Shown here: piece by piece, positions 51,844 to 60,751 of the stretch
Layout: every line of letters starts with the position of its first letter
Position numbering within the stretch: the first letter of the stretch is position 1
Assembly (NCBI GenBank): GCA_029265255.1
Contig: JAJUJQ010000001.1
Span: 496,001-560,000, forward strand
Length of the DNA stretch: 64,000 bases
DNA from: Spirochaetota bacterium
Lineage (GTDB): Bacteria > Spirochaetota > Spirochaetia > Treponematales > Rectinemataceae
Direction: 5' to 3'
Translations under genes and position numbers: made by a program
Notes under the pieces: generated by a model
The model's input: only the letters and a program-made list of their open reading frames with translations
What the model was told of the DNA's origin: nothing
The model's database searches: none

Positions 51844-52446
51844 ATGTTGTTCAAAAGAAAGGACGATGTCGAAATTCCTGATGCCGACCGGATTTTTGCC
51901 CGTAACGCGGAGCTCTTGCTGCGTGTTGCGGTCAGGATAACCAACAGCTGGGAGGCAGCCGAAGATATCGTCCAGGAAGCGTTCAGCAGAATGCTTGAGA
52001 AGCGAATGGTGTTTCCGAGCGACGATGACGCGCGATTCTGGCTGATCCGCGTGGTGAAGAATGGTGCCATCAATTACTCGAAACGGAAGATGAGAGAATA
52101 TCGAGCCTATGAGCATTGGTGGAACACTGAAACGTCCAGTACGAGAGTCGAGATGAGCCCGATTTCGGGTGAGGAAAGTACTGCCTTTGCCAATGCGGGG
52201 ACGGACCATTCCGCGGAACATGAGCTGCTAATGAAGGAATCCGCCGAAGAAGTCCGCGAAGCGCTCGGAAAATTGCCGGAAAAGCTGCGTATTGTGCTTA
52301 TACTCAAGGAATATGAAGGAATGAATTACCGGGATATCGCCAGAGTGCTCGGAATCACCGAAGGAAACGTCAAGGTGCGTGCATTCCGAGCCCGGGAAGC
52401 ATTGCTCTCCCTGTTGCAAGAAAGAGGTTCCCATGTGTCCCGATGA
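51844..52446 (+). CDS. ECF-type RNA polymerase sigma factor
   Basis: A 200-residue extracytoplasmic-function sigma factor. Region 2 is LRVAVRITNSWEAAEDIVQEAFSRM split over two helices with the ARFWLIRVVKNGAINYSKR segment; region 4 has LPEKLRIVLILKEYEG and the helix-turn-helix YRDIARVLGITEGNVKVRAFRARE. A Ser/Glu-rich linker of about 50 residues is longer than usual. AAGGA precedes the ATG. Its stop overlaps the anti-sigma gene by 14 bases, the standard sigma/anti-sigma layout, so it is probably held inactive at the membrane until an envelope signal arrives. Confidence 0.92.
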   Translation: MLFKRKDDVEIPDADRIFARNAELLLRVAVRITNSWEAAEDIVQEAFSRMLEKRMVFPSDDDARFWLIRVVKNGAINYSKRKMREYRAYEHWWNTETSSTRVEMSPISGEESTAFANAGTDHSAEHELLMKESAEEVREALGKLPEKLRIVLILKEYEGMNYRDIARVLGITEGNVKVRAFRAREALLSLLQERGSHVSR

Positions 52447-53062
52447 GACCCTTCTCACTTCCTATGTCGATGGTGAGGTTCCTTCTCCCTGGAAAGAACG
52501 GCTGGAACTCCATCTGGCGCATTGCAGCAGGTGCGCGAAGCGTACAGAAGCTTATAGAGCCCTGAGCGCCGCGCTCAGGAAGGACATCCCGATCGATCAG
52601 GCTCAGCTTGATTATTCTCTTGAACGAGTACGCACTGCGCTGGCAGAAAAGCGGAGGAACCTGCCTGCCGGAATGCCTTTATGGTCGGCACGCTGGCACG
52701 GTGTATTCGCTCTACTGACTGCCAGAAAGGTAGTGCTTCCGCTTCCGGTATTCATTGCATCGATGCTGCTCATGGTCTTTTTTGCTGGCCTGGCCTTTGG
52801 TATTTTCGGCGCGAGTCGTAGAGTTAGCCAAGCCCTGGCGCTGAGTGCCCGGCTTCCTGCTTCCTCGACGGCAAGCATCGAATCATTCGTCTCTTCGATT
52901 GCGCAGACCGCTCCTGCCGAACTCGTCACCATCAATGCGCCAGGCACGGTTTTGAATCCAGCCACAGGTACCTCTCCTGTCTTTGTCATCTACCATTCTG
53001 GGAACCAAAAACCGACCATCATGGAAGTGCCAGTATACCCTGCTCAGGGAGCGAGCCGATGA
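52433..53062 (+). CDS. Anti-sigma factor with zinc-finger (ZAS-like) domain
   Basis: A 209-residue membrane protein. The N-terminus holds the HxxxCxxC zinc motif in HLAHCSRCAKR (plus Cys in MCPDE), as in ZAS-family anti-sigma factors; one transmembrane helix follows (FIASMLLMVFFAGLAFGIFG, about residue 105-125) and a periplasmic tail of about 80 residues. I start at 52433, overlapping the sigma gene; AGAAAGAGG sits just upstream. It should bind the preceding ECF sigma and release it on envelope stress. Confidence 0.85.
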   Translation: MCPDETLLTSYVDGEVPSPWKERLELHLAHCSRCAKRTEAYRALSAALRKDIPIDQAQLDYSLERVRTALAEKRRNLPAGMPLWSARWHGVFALLTARKVVLPLPVFIASMLLMVFFAGLAFGIFGASRRVSQALALSARLPASSTASIESFVSSIAQTAPAELVTINAPGTVLNPATGTSPVFVIYHSGNQKPTIMEVPVYPAQGASR

Positions 53063-53574
53063 ACATCCATAGAGTATTTGGCGTGCTGCTTCTTGTCGCT
53101 CTCTGTGGCATGGAGATAGAGGCGCAGGTCAATGATACCAAACCAGCGGTTCCAGTCCCTGTGTTTGAATTCAGAGTAAGGTCCGCATTTGCCCTGACAC
53201 CCTCCATGGTAGACGCCATTCAGGTGACTAAAAGAGACACAGGCAGTGCTGCCAGGAATGATCCGGCAGCTCCTGCGTGGGGAGACCCTACGCTAAAGAC
53301 CGTGCAGCTCGCGGCTCCTTTCGGCATCAGGATTCAGGGAGACCGGCTCATCGCCTTGATTATCCTTACGCCTCTGGAGCTGGTCCAGCGCGAGCTCATG
53401 CTTCTCGTGCAAAACCAAATCTGGTCAAAAAGCACCGACGATTCCATCCAGATGAACACTTCTTTCCATACCGTAAGGGTGCCGCTGGGAATGCTGTTCT
53501 ACTATTACCCGCTTGGGGTGGACCCGAAGCGCGGCGCGCCGGTCGCGCTTGAATTGCTCATCCAACAAAAATAG
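53059..53574 (+). CDS. Exported protein of unknown function in the ECF operon
   Basis: A 171-residue protein with a signal peptide (VFGVLLLVALCGMEIEAQ) and no domain I recognise. The mature part is mostly beta-predicted, with FEFRVRSAFALTPSMVDAI near its start and VPLGMLFYYYPLG near its end. It overlaps the anti-sigma gene by 4 bases (ATGA), so it is translationally coupled; a role in sensing or responding to envelope damage is inference only. Confidence 0.6.
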   Translation: MNIHRVFGVLLLVALCGMEIEAQVNDTKPAVPVPVFEFRVRSAFALTPSMVDAIQVTKRDTGSAARNDPAAPAWGDPTLKTVQLAAPFGIRIQGDRLIALIILTPLELVQRELMLLVQNQIWSKSTDDSIQMNTSFHTVRVPLGMLFYYYPLGVDPKRGAPVALELLIQQK

Positions 53575-53587
53575 AGAATGGTAGCCG

Positions 53588-55222
53588 ATGAAAAGGAAGC
53601 TGGGGTTCGGCCTTGTCATCGCGATCGTTGTTCTCATCCTGGGCGCAGCAGCATATCGCGCGCTCCTTTATCCCGAGCTTATCACTCTGGACCCCGCGAC
53701 GCTCCATCCTAATGAAGTGGTATCTCTCTTTGGCCTTCATTTTGGAAACCAGCAGGGAAGCGTCCTGCTCGATGATGCGCCGCTGCTATCATCTGCGATC
53801 CTACATTGGAGTCCGCAGCTGATCAGCTTTCGCATGCCGCATGGCATCGATTCTGCGGCTGTTCGCGTAAAAACCACATATGGCAGATCGCGCGCGCTCA
53901 TGATCGCAAATAAGGATAAGGTTCCAGTACCCATTGGCAATTCGACTCCCGTGATCGTTCAGCCAATGATTACTGGCGTAAAACCAGTGGGGAGCGCCGC
54001 GGTCGGAACAAGCGTCACTATAGAAGGCGAGCGGTTCGGCGAAGCGGATACGGATTCTGAATTATGCATTACCAGAACCTCAGGAGCCAGCATTCCCAAC
54101 CAGAACGATGTCAGCAATTTTGTGCATATTTCCGCAAGCGATCCTCTGGTGGAGCGGTGGGACGAGCATTCCATTGTCTTCAGAATTCCGGATACGGCTG
54201 AAAGCGGATTCATATTCATACGAACCCCCAATGGTGTCTCGAATCTGTATCCGCTCAAGATTCTACGCCCTGCAGGCCAGCTGTTGCGTACAGAGTCTGC
54301 GCGGTACGAGCTGGAGCAGCGGATCACTGTGCATGTCACGGCTTCCCTTCCTGAAGGAAAGCTCTCGCTGTTCGTACCGCTTCCTATACAGTCAGCCTAT
54401 GAGCGAATTTCTAATTCGCTGATTGCGGGAAAGGAATATTTCAACGCGGAAGGCCGTGGCTGGATGGAATTCAATTTTGGCGAAAAAGAAGCACATCGGG
54501 GAAAAATCGAAATCATCGCGCGATCCTTTATCGAAATGAGCGAAATAAAGGCTGATCTGAAGCTGTCTGGGCTGCAGGAAGTGCCCAAACCTATTCCGGC
54601 CTTCCTTGCTTCCGCTCTTGTTTCCGATTCCCTGATTCCAGCCGACAACCCCTTGGTGGTCGCCGCCGCTGCCGTCATCGCTAAAAAGGAAAAAAACCCC
54701 TATTATCGCGTAGCGCGGGCAAGCCAGTGGTTATCGTCCGCGATCCGCGTTCAGAATACCACACCACTGGCGGAGGATAGCGCCGCATCGGCGCTCGGGA
54801 CAGGGAAGGGCAGCCCGCGTGGTTCGGTACTTGCGTTTACCGCGATGCTCCGCGCGCTGGGAATTCCCGCTGTTCCCGTGTCCGGCTTTCTTATGTGTCA
54901 TGATGGCACCGCGGTACCCCATTTTTGGGTTGAATATTACCTTATGGGGCTAGGGTGGATTCCTATGGATCCTCTGCTCGCACAGGGTTACAAACCTGTG
55001 AATTTCAAGCCTGGCTTTACCGATCCAGCCCAGTACCTGCGCGGTATTGACACACTGCATGTGGGAATCAGCAGGGGGAGCTGTCTGTTGCCGTCATTCG
55101 GCCCGGAGGCTGTAAGGAAGCAGAAATCTCCCTGGTCTTTGCTTCCCTTTGACGAAGCATCCTCCGGGATCAGCAGCAGCGTGATTCGTCAGACACCGAA
55201 ATTAACGACGCTGGCATTCTGA
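53588..55222 (+). CDS. TIG-repeat protein with degenerate transglutaminase-like domain
   Basis: A 544-residue envelope protein: N-terminal membrane anchor (GLVIAIVVLILGAAAY), two TIG/IPT Ig-like domains (about residues 28-115 and 120-225, each with the ITG/VT.EG.RFG pattern), a beta-rich middle, and a transglutaminase-like C-terminal domain (about 360-500). In active relatives the core reads KGxC followed by a helix; here it is GKGSPRGSVLAF, with Pro410 where Cys is expected, while the His of PHFWVEYY and Asp of PMDPLL remain. It therefore looks like a pseudoenzyme. Last gene of the ECF operon. Confidence 0.75.
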   Translation: MKRKLGFGLVIAIVVLILGAAAYRALLYPELITLDPATLHPNEVVSLFGLHFGNQQGSVLLDDAPLLSSAILHWSPQLISFRMPHGIDSAAVRVKTTYGRSRALMIANKDKVPVPIGNSTPVIVQPMITGVKPVGSAAVGTSVTIEGERFGEADTDSELCITRTSGASIPNQNDVSNFVHISASDPLVERWDEHSIVFRIPDTAESGFIFIRTPNGVSNLYPLKILRPAGQLLRTESARYELEQRITVHVTASLPEGKLSLFVPLPIQSAYERISNSLIAGKEYFNAEGRGWMEFNFGEKEAHRGKIEIIARSFIEMSEIKADLKLSGLQEVPKPIPAFLASALVSDSLIPADNPLVVAAAAVIAKKEKNPYYRVARASQWLSSAIRVQNTTPLAEDSAASALGTGKGSPRGSVLAFTAMLRALGIPAVPVSGFLMCHDGTAVPHFWVEYYLMGLGWIPMDPLLAQGYKPVNFKPGFTDPAQYLRGIDTLHVGISRGSCLLPSFGPEAVRKQKSPWSLLPFDEASSGISSSVIRQTPKLTTLAF

Positions 55223-55244
55223 ATCAGGATGGCCCGTTTTCTCA

Positions 55245-55253
55245 TGATATGAT
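55245..55253 (+). promoter_or_regulatory. Extended -10 promoter of glyA
   Basis: TGATATGAT (TG-n-TATGAT) lies 20 bases before the glyA start; the -35 region is weak, which fits an extended -10 element. GGAGG follows at a normal distance from the ATG. Confidence 0.4.
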
Positions 55254-55273
55254 AAAATAACTCTGGAGGTTTT

Positions 55274-56557
55274 ATGTCTTACATTCAGAATATGGATCCG
55301 GAACTATACGCTGCCATGGAGGCAGAGGAAGGCCGGCAGCGTGACAAACTCGAGCTGATCGCGAGTGAAAATTATACTTCAAAAGCGGTGCGAGAAGCGG
55401 TTGGTTCGGTCCTGACAAATAAATATGCTGAAGGGTATCCTGGCAAGCGCTACTACGGCGGATGCGAATTTGTGGATATTGCAGAAAATCTCGCGAGGGA
55501 TCGGGCACGACAGCTTTTTGGGGCTGATCATGCGAATGTGCAACCTCATTCTGGAAGTCAGGCAAATATGGGAGTGCTTTTTGCCGCGCTTAATCCTGGC
55601 GATACCATTATGGGCATGGATCTGGCTCACGGTGGCCACCTGACCCATGGTGCTCCAGTATCCTTTTCCGGCAAGATGTACAAGGTTGTAAGGTATGGGG
55701 TGCATCCCGATACAGAAACCATCGATTACGAACAGGTGCGCAACCTTGCCTTCGAGCATCGTCCGAAACTCATTATCGCTGGCGCGAGCGCCTATTCACG
55801 TACTATCGATTTTCAGCGTTTTAGAGCGATCGCGGATGAGGTTGGTGCCTACCTCATGGTTGATATGGCGCACATCGCCGGCATTGTAGCTGCGGGCAGG
55901 CATCCCAGTCCGGTTCCCATCGCGGACTTCACGACAACCACCACGCATAAAACACTCCGCGGACCGCGCGGTGGCATGATTCTGGTAGGACGCGACAGGG
56001 AGAACAACCGCGGCATCATGACTCCCAAAGGAGACGCGCTGCGCAAATGGTCAGAAGTCATCGATAGTATGATCATGCCGGGTATTCAGGGTGGCCCATT
56101 GATGCATGTCATCGCTGGAAAAGCAGTGGCATTCAAGGAAGCGCTTGAGCCTTCGTTTGCGGAATACATCGATCGAGTATTGGAGAATGCGAGGGTTATG
56201 GCACAGGCGCTAAGCCACGGTGGAGCCCGGATCGTTTCCGGAGGAACCGACACCCACCTCATGCTGGTAGACCTTACCCCCCTGGAGATTACCGGAAGGG
56301 ATGCGGAAAAGTGGCTGGATGAAGCGAACATCACCGTCAACAAGAACGGCATTCCGTTTGACAAGAAGAGTCCCTTTGTGACGAGCGGCATCCGTGTAGG
56401 CACGCCCGCGGTGACCACCCGCGGCATGGGGCCTGAAGAGATGGTAAAAATCGCCGGGTTCATAATGGATGTACTGAAATCGAAAGGCGATGCTCAGACC
56501 ATTGCCCGCGTCAAGCAGGAAGTGCTCGCTCTTACCCGCCAGTTCTCCTTGCCGTGA
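55274..56557 (+). CDS. glyA: Serine hydroxymethyltransferase
   Basis: A 427-residue PLP enzyme interconverting serine and glycine with one-carbon transfer to tetrahydrofolate. Landmarks: [48 protein letters not shown] and the PLP-lysine segment [19 protein letters not shown] precedes the ATG. First gene of a coupled series glyA, QueG-like, epmA. Confidence 0.97.
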   Translation: MSYIQNMDPELYAAMEAEEGRQRDKLELIASENYTSKAVREAVGSVLTNKYAEGYPGKRYYGGCEFVDIAENLARDRARQLFGADHANVQPHSGSQANMGVLFAALNPGDTIMGMDLAHGGHLTHGAPVSFSGKMYKVVRYGVHPDTETIDYEQVRNLAFEHRPKLIIAGASAYSRTIDFQRFRAIADEVGAYLMVDMAHIAGIVAAGRHPSPVPIADFTTTTTHKTLRGPRGGMILVGRDRENNRGIMTPKGDALRKWSEVIDSMIMPGIQGGPLMHVIAGKAVAFKEALEPSFAEYIDRVLENARVMAQALSHGGARIVSGGTDTHLMLVDLTPLEITGRDAEKWLDEANITVNKNGIPFDKKSPFVTSGIRVGTPAVTTRGMGPEEMVKIAGFIMDVLKSKGDAQTIARVKQEVLALTRQFSLP

Positions 56558-57684
56558 GTCTGGATTTCGAGTCGCGGCGGTGGTATGCGCGAGCATTGCT
56601 GCAGGAAACCGCAGCGACAGATATGTACGCGTCCGGCATTCTAAGTGTCGCGGAATGGGGTAGGGTGCTGGATGCTGCGGGTGACAGAAATCGAGTACTG
56701 CAGCGATATCATCTCGATAATGCAGGAGCGATATTGGTCGCTGCGCTGCGCTATGCGCCTGATGTCTCTCCCGAACCCCAGAATGCGCGCAAAAAACGGG
56801 GACTGCCTTCGCTGCCTCTTCTTCGGGATGCGGATGAGGAGGGAGGCGGGCATGTCGTTCGAGCAAGAGTCGCGCGTTTCGCTCGTGCCGATTGGTACCA
56901 TGAGATTCTTGATCGCTTTGCACTGGTGGTCAGGAAGGTGTCGGAGCGAGCGCTGCGTGTCGGCCATCCGGTATTCGCTGCGCGCCAATGGCGCCGATTT
57001 GTCAACAGCTGGTTTCCGGAAAAGAATCTGGCTGTCGCAGCAGGGCTCGGGACGATAGGGCGCAACGGTCTTTTGATCGCACGTGCTGATATTGTTGATA
57101 AAAGACCCGAGACAGCCCCCGCGTGGTCTTCGGCGGTGGTATTGGGGCTTCTCATGCTCCCATTTGATGTTGAGTTCGAGAGTGAAGGGGAAATTCATTC
57201 TTGTTCGAGTGTTCAGCAGGATTTTCACCGTCCGCCCCTCAAGGCTCTTATGCGTTGCGGGTCCTGTACCCGCTGCATCGATGCATGCCCTTCCAAGGCG
57301 CTTGCTCACGCTGATCATCCCCTCTTCATAAGGGAACGTTGTATTCAGCATTACGCCAGTATCGAAGGCGAGTTGCCTGCCTTCATCGCTGCGGCCTGGA
57401 ACGACCAGCTATACGGATGTGATATTTGTCTTGAAGCATGTCCATTTTTCATACCAGATCCGGATGCTGTCTGCACGCGAGGGAACATCGGTGGATCTTT
57501 TGACGCGCGCGCTGTCGCGACCACCGATGACCCGCGGCTCCGATTGATGTTCAAGGATTCTGCGCTTGACCATGGCTGGATTTCCCCTCGAGCATTAAGG
57601 CGCAATGCCGCCTTGATCCTCTCCAGGCAAGAAGAACGGCCTTGTTTCCCTTCTGACGATTTTTCTTCTATACTGGGCATATGA
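56554..57684 (+). CDS. QueG-like 4Fe-4S double-cluster protein
   Basis: A 376-residue protein related to epoxyqueuosine reductase (QueG), which uses cobalamin and two [4Fe-4S] clusters to finish queuosine. The core segment [14 protein letters not shown] and the cluster Cys sets [17 protein letters not shown] and [12 protein letters not shown] are present. The catalytic Asp of QueG, expected just before this core, is replaced by Asn151 in FVNSWFPEK, so the activity may have changed. The start is GTG at 56554, overlapping the glyA stop by 4 bases; 4-base overlap with epmA downstream. Queuosine reductase or a related corrinoid/Fe-S reductase are both open. Confidence 0.75.
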   Translation: MSLDFESRRWYARALLQETAATDMYASGILSVAEWGRVLDAAGDRNRVLQRYHLDNAGAILVAALRYAPDVSPEPQNARKKRGLPSLPLLRDADEEGGGHVVRARVARFARADWYHEILDRFALVVRKVSERALRVGHPVFAARQWRRFVNSWFPEKNLAVAAGLGTIGRNGLLIARADIVDKRPETAPAWSSAVVLGLLMLPFDVEFESEGEIHSCSSVQQDFHRPPLKALMRCGSCTRCIDACPSKALAHADHPLFIRERCIQHYASIEGELPAFIAAAWNDQLYGCDICLEACPFFIPDPDAVCTRGNIGGSFDARAVATTDDPRLRLMFKDSALDHGWISPRALRRNAALILSRQEERPCFPSDDFSSILGI

Positions 57685-58646
57685 ATCTTGAATCCTTCGA
57701 TATATCTGTTCTTGAGGCTCGATCGCGAATGGTAACCGTGACGCGAGCATTTTTTCTATCGCGCGGCTATCTCGAAACCGATACACCGGTCCTCGCTCCC
57801 GCTCTCATTCCCGAATCTTGTTTAGAGGTCTTCGCAACCGAATACCGGCATCCCACCGCTCCTCCCAAACCGCTCTATCTTGTCCCATCTCCTGAGATCT
57901 GGATGAAGCAGATCATCGCGACAACCGGCCGAAGTGTATTTCAGATCTGCAAATCATTCAGGAATGCCGAATCCGTCTCCCGCATTCACAACCCAGAATT
58001 CACCATGCTGGAATACTATGGCATCGGCATCACCAGAAAGGACAATATCGATTGTACCGAAGCATTGTTCGATGCGCTTGCAGGTCCGGATACCCCTGCG
58101 ACCGCTCGCCCCCCGTTCAGGATCATGACCATGCGAGAAGCGTTTTTTGAATTCGCGCACCTTGATCTAGACACTTGCATGGAGGCGCCTTCGATCATAT
58201 CTGCCTGCCGTGAACGGGGACTTCTCTGCCCCGACAATGCTTCTTGGGAAGATGCGTTCAATATTCTTTTTCTAAGCCTGGTTGAACCAGCGCTTCCACA
58301 GGATCGTCCCCTTGTTCTAGATGAGTATCCTGCGGGTATCGAATGCCTAGCGGCGGACATTCCGGGTACTTCCTACAAAGAACGATGGGAGCTCTACGTA
58401 CAGGGAATAGAAATCGCCAACTGCTTTACCGAAATGGCGGATCCCAAAGCGGTTCGCGCCTATTTCGAATCCCAGCGCGCAAGAAAGCAACAGAGTCTCG
58501 TTCCGCACGCGATTGACACGCATTACCCGGAACTCTTTTCTCATTTTCCTCCCTGCTCCGGTGTCGCGGTAGGATTCGACCGGCTTGTCATGGTGTTAAC
58601 CGGAAAGCGATCCATCAAGGATGTCATGCTCTTTCCCTTTTCATGA
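57681..58646 (+). CDS. epmA: EF-P--(R)-beta-lysine ligase (EpmA/GenX), class II LysRS paralogue
   Basis: A 321-residue class II aminoacyl-tRNA synthetase-like protein lacking the anticodon domain, as in EpmA (PoxA/GenX). Motif 1 is around SRGYLETDTPVLAP, motif 2 is FQICKSFRNAE...HNPEFTMLEYY, and motif 3 is GVAVGFDRLVMVL. It activates lysine or beta-lysine and attaches it to EF-P, encoded 80 bases downstream. Since the main LysRS here is class I (lysK), this is the only LysRS-II-type protein in the window. The aminomutase partner EpmB is not visible. Overlaps the QueG-like gene by 4 bases. Confidence 0.9.
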   Translation: MNLESFDISVLEARSRMVTVTRAFFLSRGYLETDTPVLAPALIPESCLEVFATEYRHPTAPPKPLYLVPSPEIWMKQIIATTGRSVFQICKSFRNAESVSRIHNPEFTMLEYYGIGITRKDNIDCTEALFDALAGPDTPATARPPFRIMTMREAFFEFAHLDLDTCMEAPSIISACRERGLLCPDNASWEDAFNILFLSLVEPALPQDRPLVLDEYPAGIECLAADIPGTSYKERWELYVQGIEIANCFTEMADPKAVRAYFESQRARKQQSLVPHAIDTHYPELFSHFPPCSGVAVGFDRLVMVLTGKRSIKDVMLFPFS

Positions 58647-58660
58647 AGAGATCACGCGTC

Positions 58661-58690
58661 TTTACACAAGGGGGTGCCCTGCGATAGTAT
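58661..58690 (+). promoter_or_regulatory. Promoter of efp
   Basis: TTTACA (58661-58666) with TAGTAT (58685-58690) at 18 bases or GATAGT at 16. The leader of about 30 bases includes GAGGAC before the efp ATG. Confidence 0.45.
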
Positions 58691-58699
58691 GAGGCACCC
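58672..58699. promoter_or_regulatory. Inverted repeat across the efp -10 box, possible operator
   Basis: GGGTGCC (58672-58678) and GGCACCC (58693-58699) are perfect inverted arms 21 bases apart centre to centre (two helical turns), with the -10 box between. No T-run follows, so a terminator is less likely than a repressor site. Confidence 0.35.
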
Positions 58700-58726
58700 A
58701 ATTCTTTACCTATCGAGGACAAATCT

Positions 58727-59290
58727 ATGATTCGTGGTGGTGATATCGGAATCGGAACCTGTCTGCTCATCAACGGGACACCGCACATTGTGGTCGAGCG
58801 TGAATTCGTGAATCCAGGAAAAGGTGCGGCCTTTGCCCGTGTTCGGTGCAAGAATCTGAAGAACGGCAATGTCATAACTCAAACGATCAAGACTGCGGAT
58901 TTTGTCGAAGACGCCCAGGTCGATCTGACCGATTGCCAATACCAGTACAGCGATGGCGAAGCCTATCATTTCATGAACAACGAAACCTTCGAACAATTCG
59001 AGGTGCCTGTTTCCGCTCATGAAGAAAAAGGCCCCTACCTCAAGGAAGGCGAGACCTATACCATCGTCATGTGGGAGGGCGAACCAATCGACATTAAGAT
59101 TCCCTACAAAATGGTGTTTACAGTCGTCGAAAGCGAAAACTACATCAAGGGCGACACAGTGTCGGGCGCTACCAAACCGGTCAGGACCGAGACGGGACTG
59201 GTCGTTCGCGTGCCACTGTTCATCAAGCAGGGTGAAAAGATCCTGGTCAATACGGAGACGAACGAATACGTCGAGCGCGTCAACGAATGA
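58727..59290 (+). CDS. efp: Elongation factor P
   Basis: A 187-residue EF-P that rescues ribosomes stalled on polyproline. Three OB-like domains. The tip loop is NPGKGAAFARV, with Lys32 at the position modified by EpmA; this fits the epmA gene immediately upstream. The C-terminal GDTVSGATKPVRTETGL region is standard. Its stop overlaps the probable start of the methyltransferase gene. Confidence 0.95.
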   Translation: MIRGGDIGIGTCLLINGTPHIVVEREFVNPGKGAAFARVRCKNLKNGNVITQTIKTADFVEDAQVDLTDCQYQYSDGEAYHFMNNETFEQFEVPVSAHEEKGPYLKEGETYTIVMWEGEPIDIKIPYKMVFTVVESENYIKGDTVSGATKPVRTETGLVVRVPLFIKQGEKILVNTETNEYVERVNE

Positions 59291-60698
59291 GACCGGAAAG
59301 CCAGTCTGTCCCCTCGATCCGCTCGTCAACAAAACTGTCGAATTTGCGTATCGAGGCGCGCGGCTGAAGTTCGATTTATCGCATGCCCTGTTTTCTTCTT
59401 ATGACATAGATGCGGGTACCCGCCTGCTCCTAAAGGAAATTGCCAGCGAACCCGCGATTGTGGAAGCCGGCAGAGTTTTGGACGCAGGGTGCGGAACCGG
59501 TGTGATCGGGATCAGTCTGGCTGCTTCCTGTCCAGCCATGGATATTGTCATGAGAGACCGTGATCTGAGAGCGGTGGCATTTGCCGCTCGCAATGCACGG
59601 CGCAACGGTCTCGACGGGACATGGTATAGTGTGGATGGACAGCCTCTCGAGCCTTGTAGGAAGCAGCCTTTTGGAAAGATACGAACAAAGTCACGTACCT
59701 CCTCAATGCTTATCGCGGCTCCCGGTGTGCTCTGTCAGGAGGACGACTATGCGCCCTACGATGCAGTCGTCTCGAATCTTCCGGCGAAAGCGGGGCCACG
59801 ACTGCTGGCTGCGTACTTTGGACAGGTCGCTGACTCATTGCTCAAGCCTGGCGGGGTATTTGCCTTTGTGATTGTAGCGCCTCTTGCGGATGAAGCGAAA
59901 CGCTGGAGCGAAAAAGCCGGTTTTTCTATTCTGAAGCAGACGGCTACGAAAAACCATCTCGTCTGTATTACACAAAACGAAAAGAACACTGCAACCCCGG
60001 AGCCACATTCAACGCATCAATGGCTTTCGCAGTATGTGCGTTCGCGCGCACGGTACTCGCTCGCAGGCGCGGACCTTGAGTGGGATGGCTTTCAGGGCCT
60101 GTCTGAATTCGACGAACCTTCGTTCGCGACTCGCTGCGCATTGACGGTTGCGCGCAACGCCTGCGCAGGACTCTTGATCAGAAAGATGCTTATTTTTGAA
60201 CCAGGTGTGGGGATATCCGCGTTGTGGGCGCACCGTGTTCTCGGGGTTCAGGACATTGTTCTCAAATCGCATGATGTTCTCTCGCTCAACGCGACCAGAT
60301 GGAATCTTCAACAAGCGGGTGGACCGATGCCGCATCTCATTCAAGAGCCATTCTTCCCTACTTTGGCGCATATGAACGACACTCAGCCTTCGCTATCGCA
60401 TACTCAGACTCCAGCTCGACACGTCAGTTCCCGCGGGACATGGCCTCAGGATGGGTTTGAGGATGCTCCGGGCTTCGACGCCATATTCGTGTTCCCTGAA
60501 CAAATTCCGCAGTTCGACATCGCAGCTCACTACTGGAATCAGATTTCCCACATACTCAAGCGAGGAGGCGTAGCGATCCTGGCTTCCGATGGCACGACGA
60601 TCGACCGTCTGGAGCGTGCAAAGCCTGAAGGGTACTCGCGAATTCCTGTTATCGAACGCAAAAAGGGATGGGAAGCTATCGCATTTCGACGGGATTGA
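59287..60698 (+). CDS. SAM-dependent methyltransferase, RsmC/TrmN-like (apparent frameshift near the start)
   Basis: A class I methyltransferase of the MTS (RsmC-like) type: SHALFSSYDIDAGTRLLL, the SAM motif VLDAGCGTGVIGISLA and a catalytic loop SNLPAKAG (Asn-Leu-Pro where NPP is usual), followed by a second degenerate methyltransferase-like half (FEPGVGISALW, IFVFPEQIPQ). No ATG, GTG or TTG in this frame lies between the efp stop and the conserved core. The ATG at 59287 overlaps the efp stop (ATGA) in another frame. Adding one C to the CCCC run at 59310-59313 would join it cleanly to the core (SVPLDPLVNKT). Without that, the nearest in-frame start is GTG at 59232, inside efp. A missing base or a real frameshift is likely. 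rRNA or tRNA guanine methylation is the family theme; target unknown. Confidence 0.7.
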
Positions 60699-60715
60699 TC
60701 TGATCCTCATCGCAT

Positions 60716-60744
60716 TTGCAAATTGGGTCATCAATTATTATATT
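60716..60744 (+). promoter_or_regulatory. Promoter of the unknown gene at 60752, leaderless geometry
   Basis: TTGCAA (60716-60721), 17-base spacer, TATATT (60739-60744), seven bases before the ATG; no Shine-Dalgarno sequence is present. Confidence 0.5.
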
Positions 60745-60751
60745 GATAAAT

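Noticed and set aside
59019..59231. Upstream extension of the methyltransferase frame to 59019
   Set aside because: This part overlaps the conserved end of efp and gives a low-complexity Ser/Arg-rich translation, so it is out-of-frame shadow sequence.
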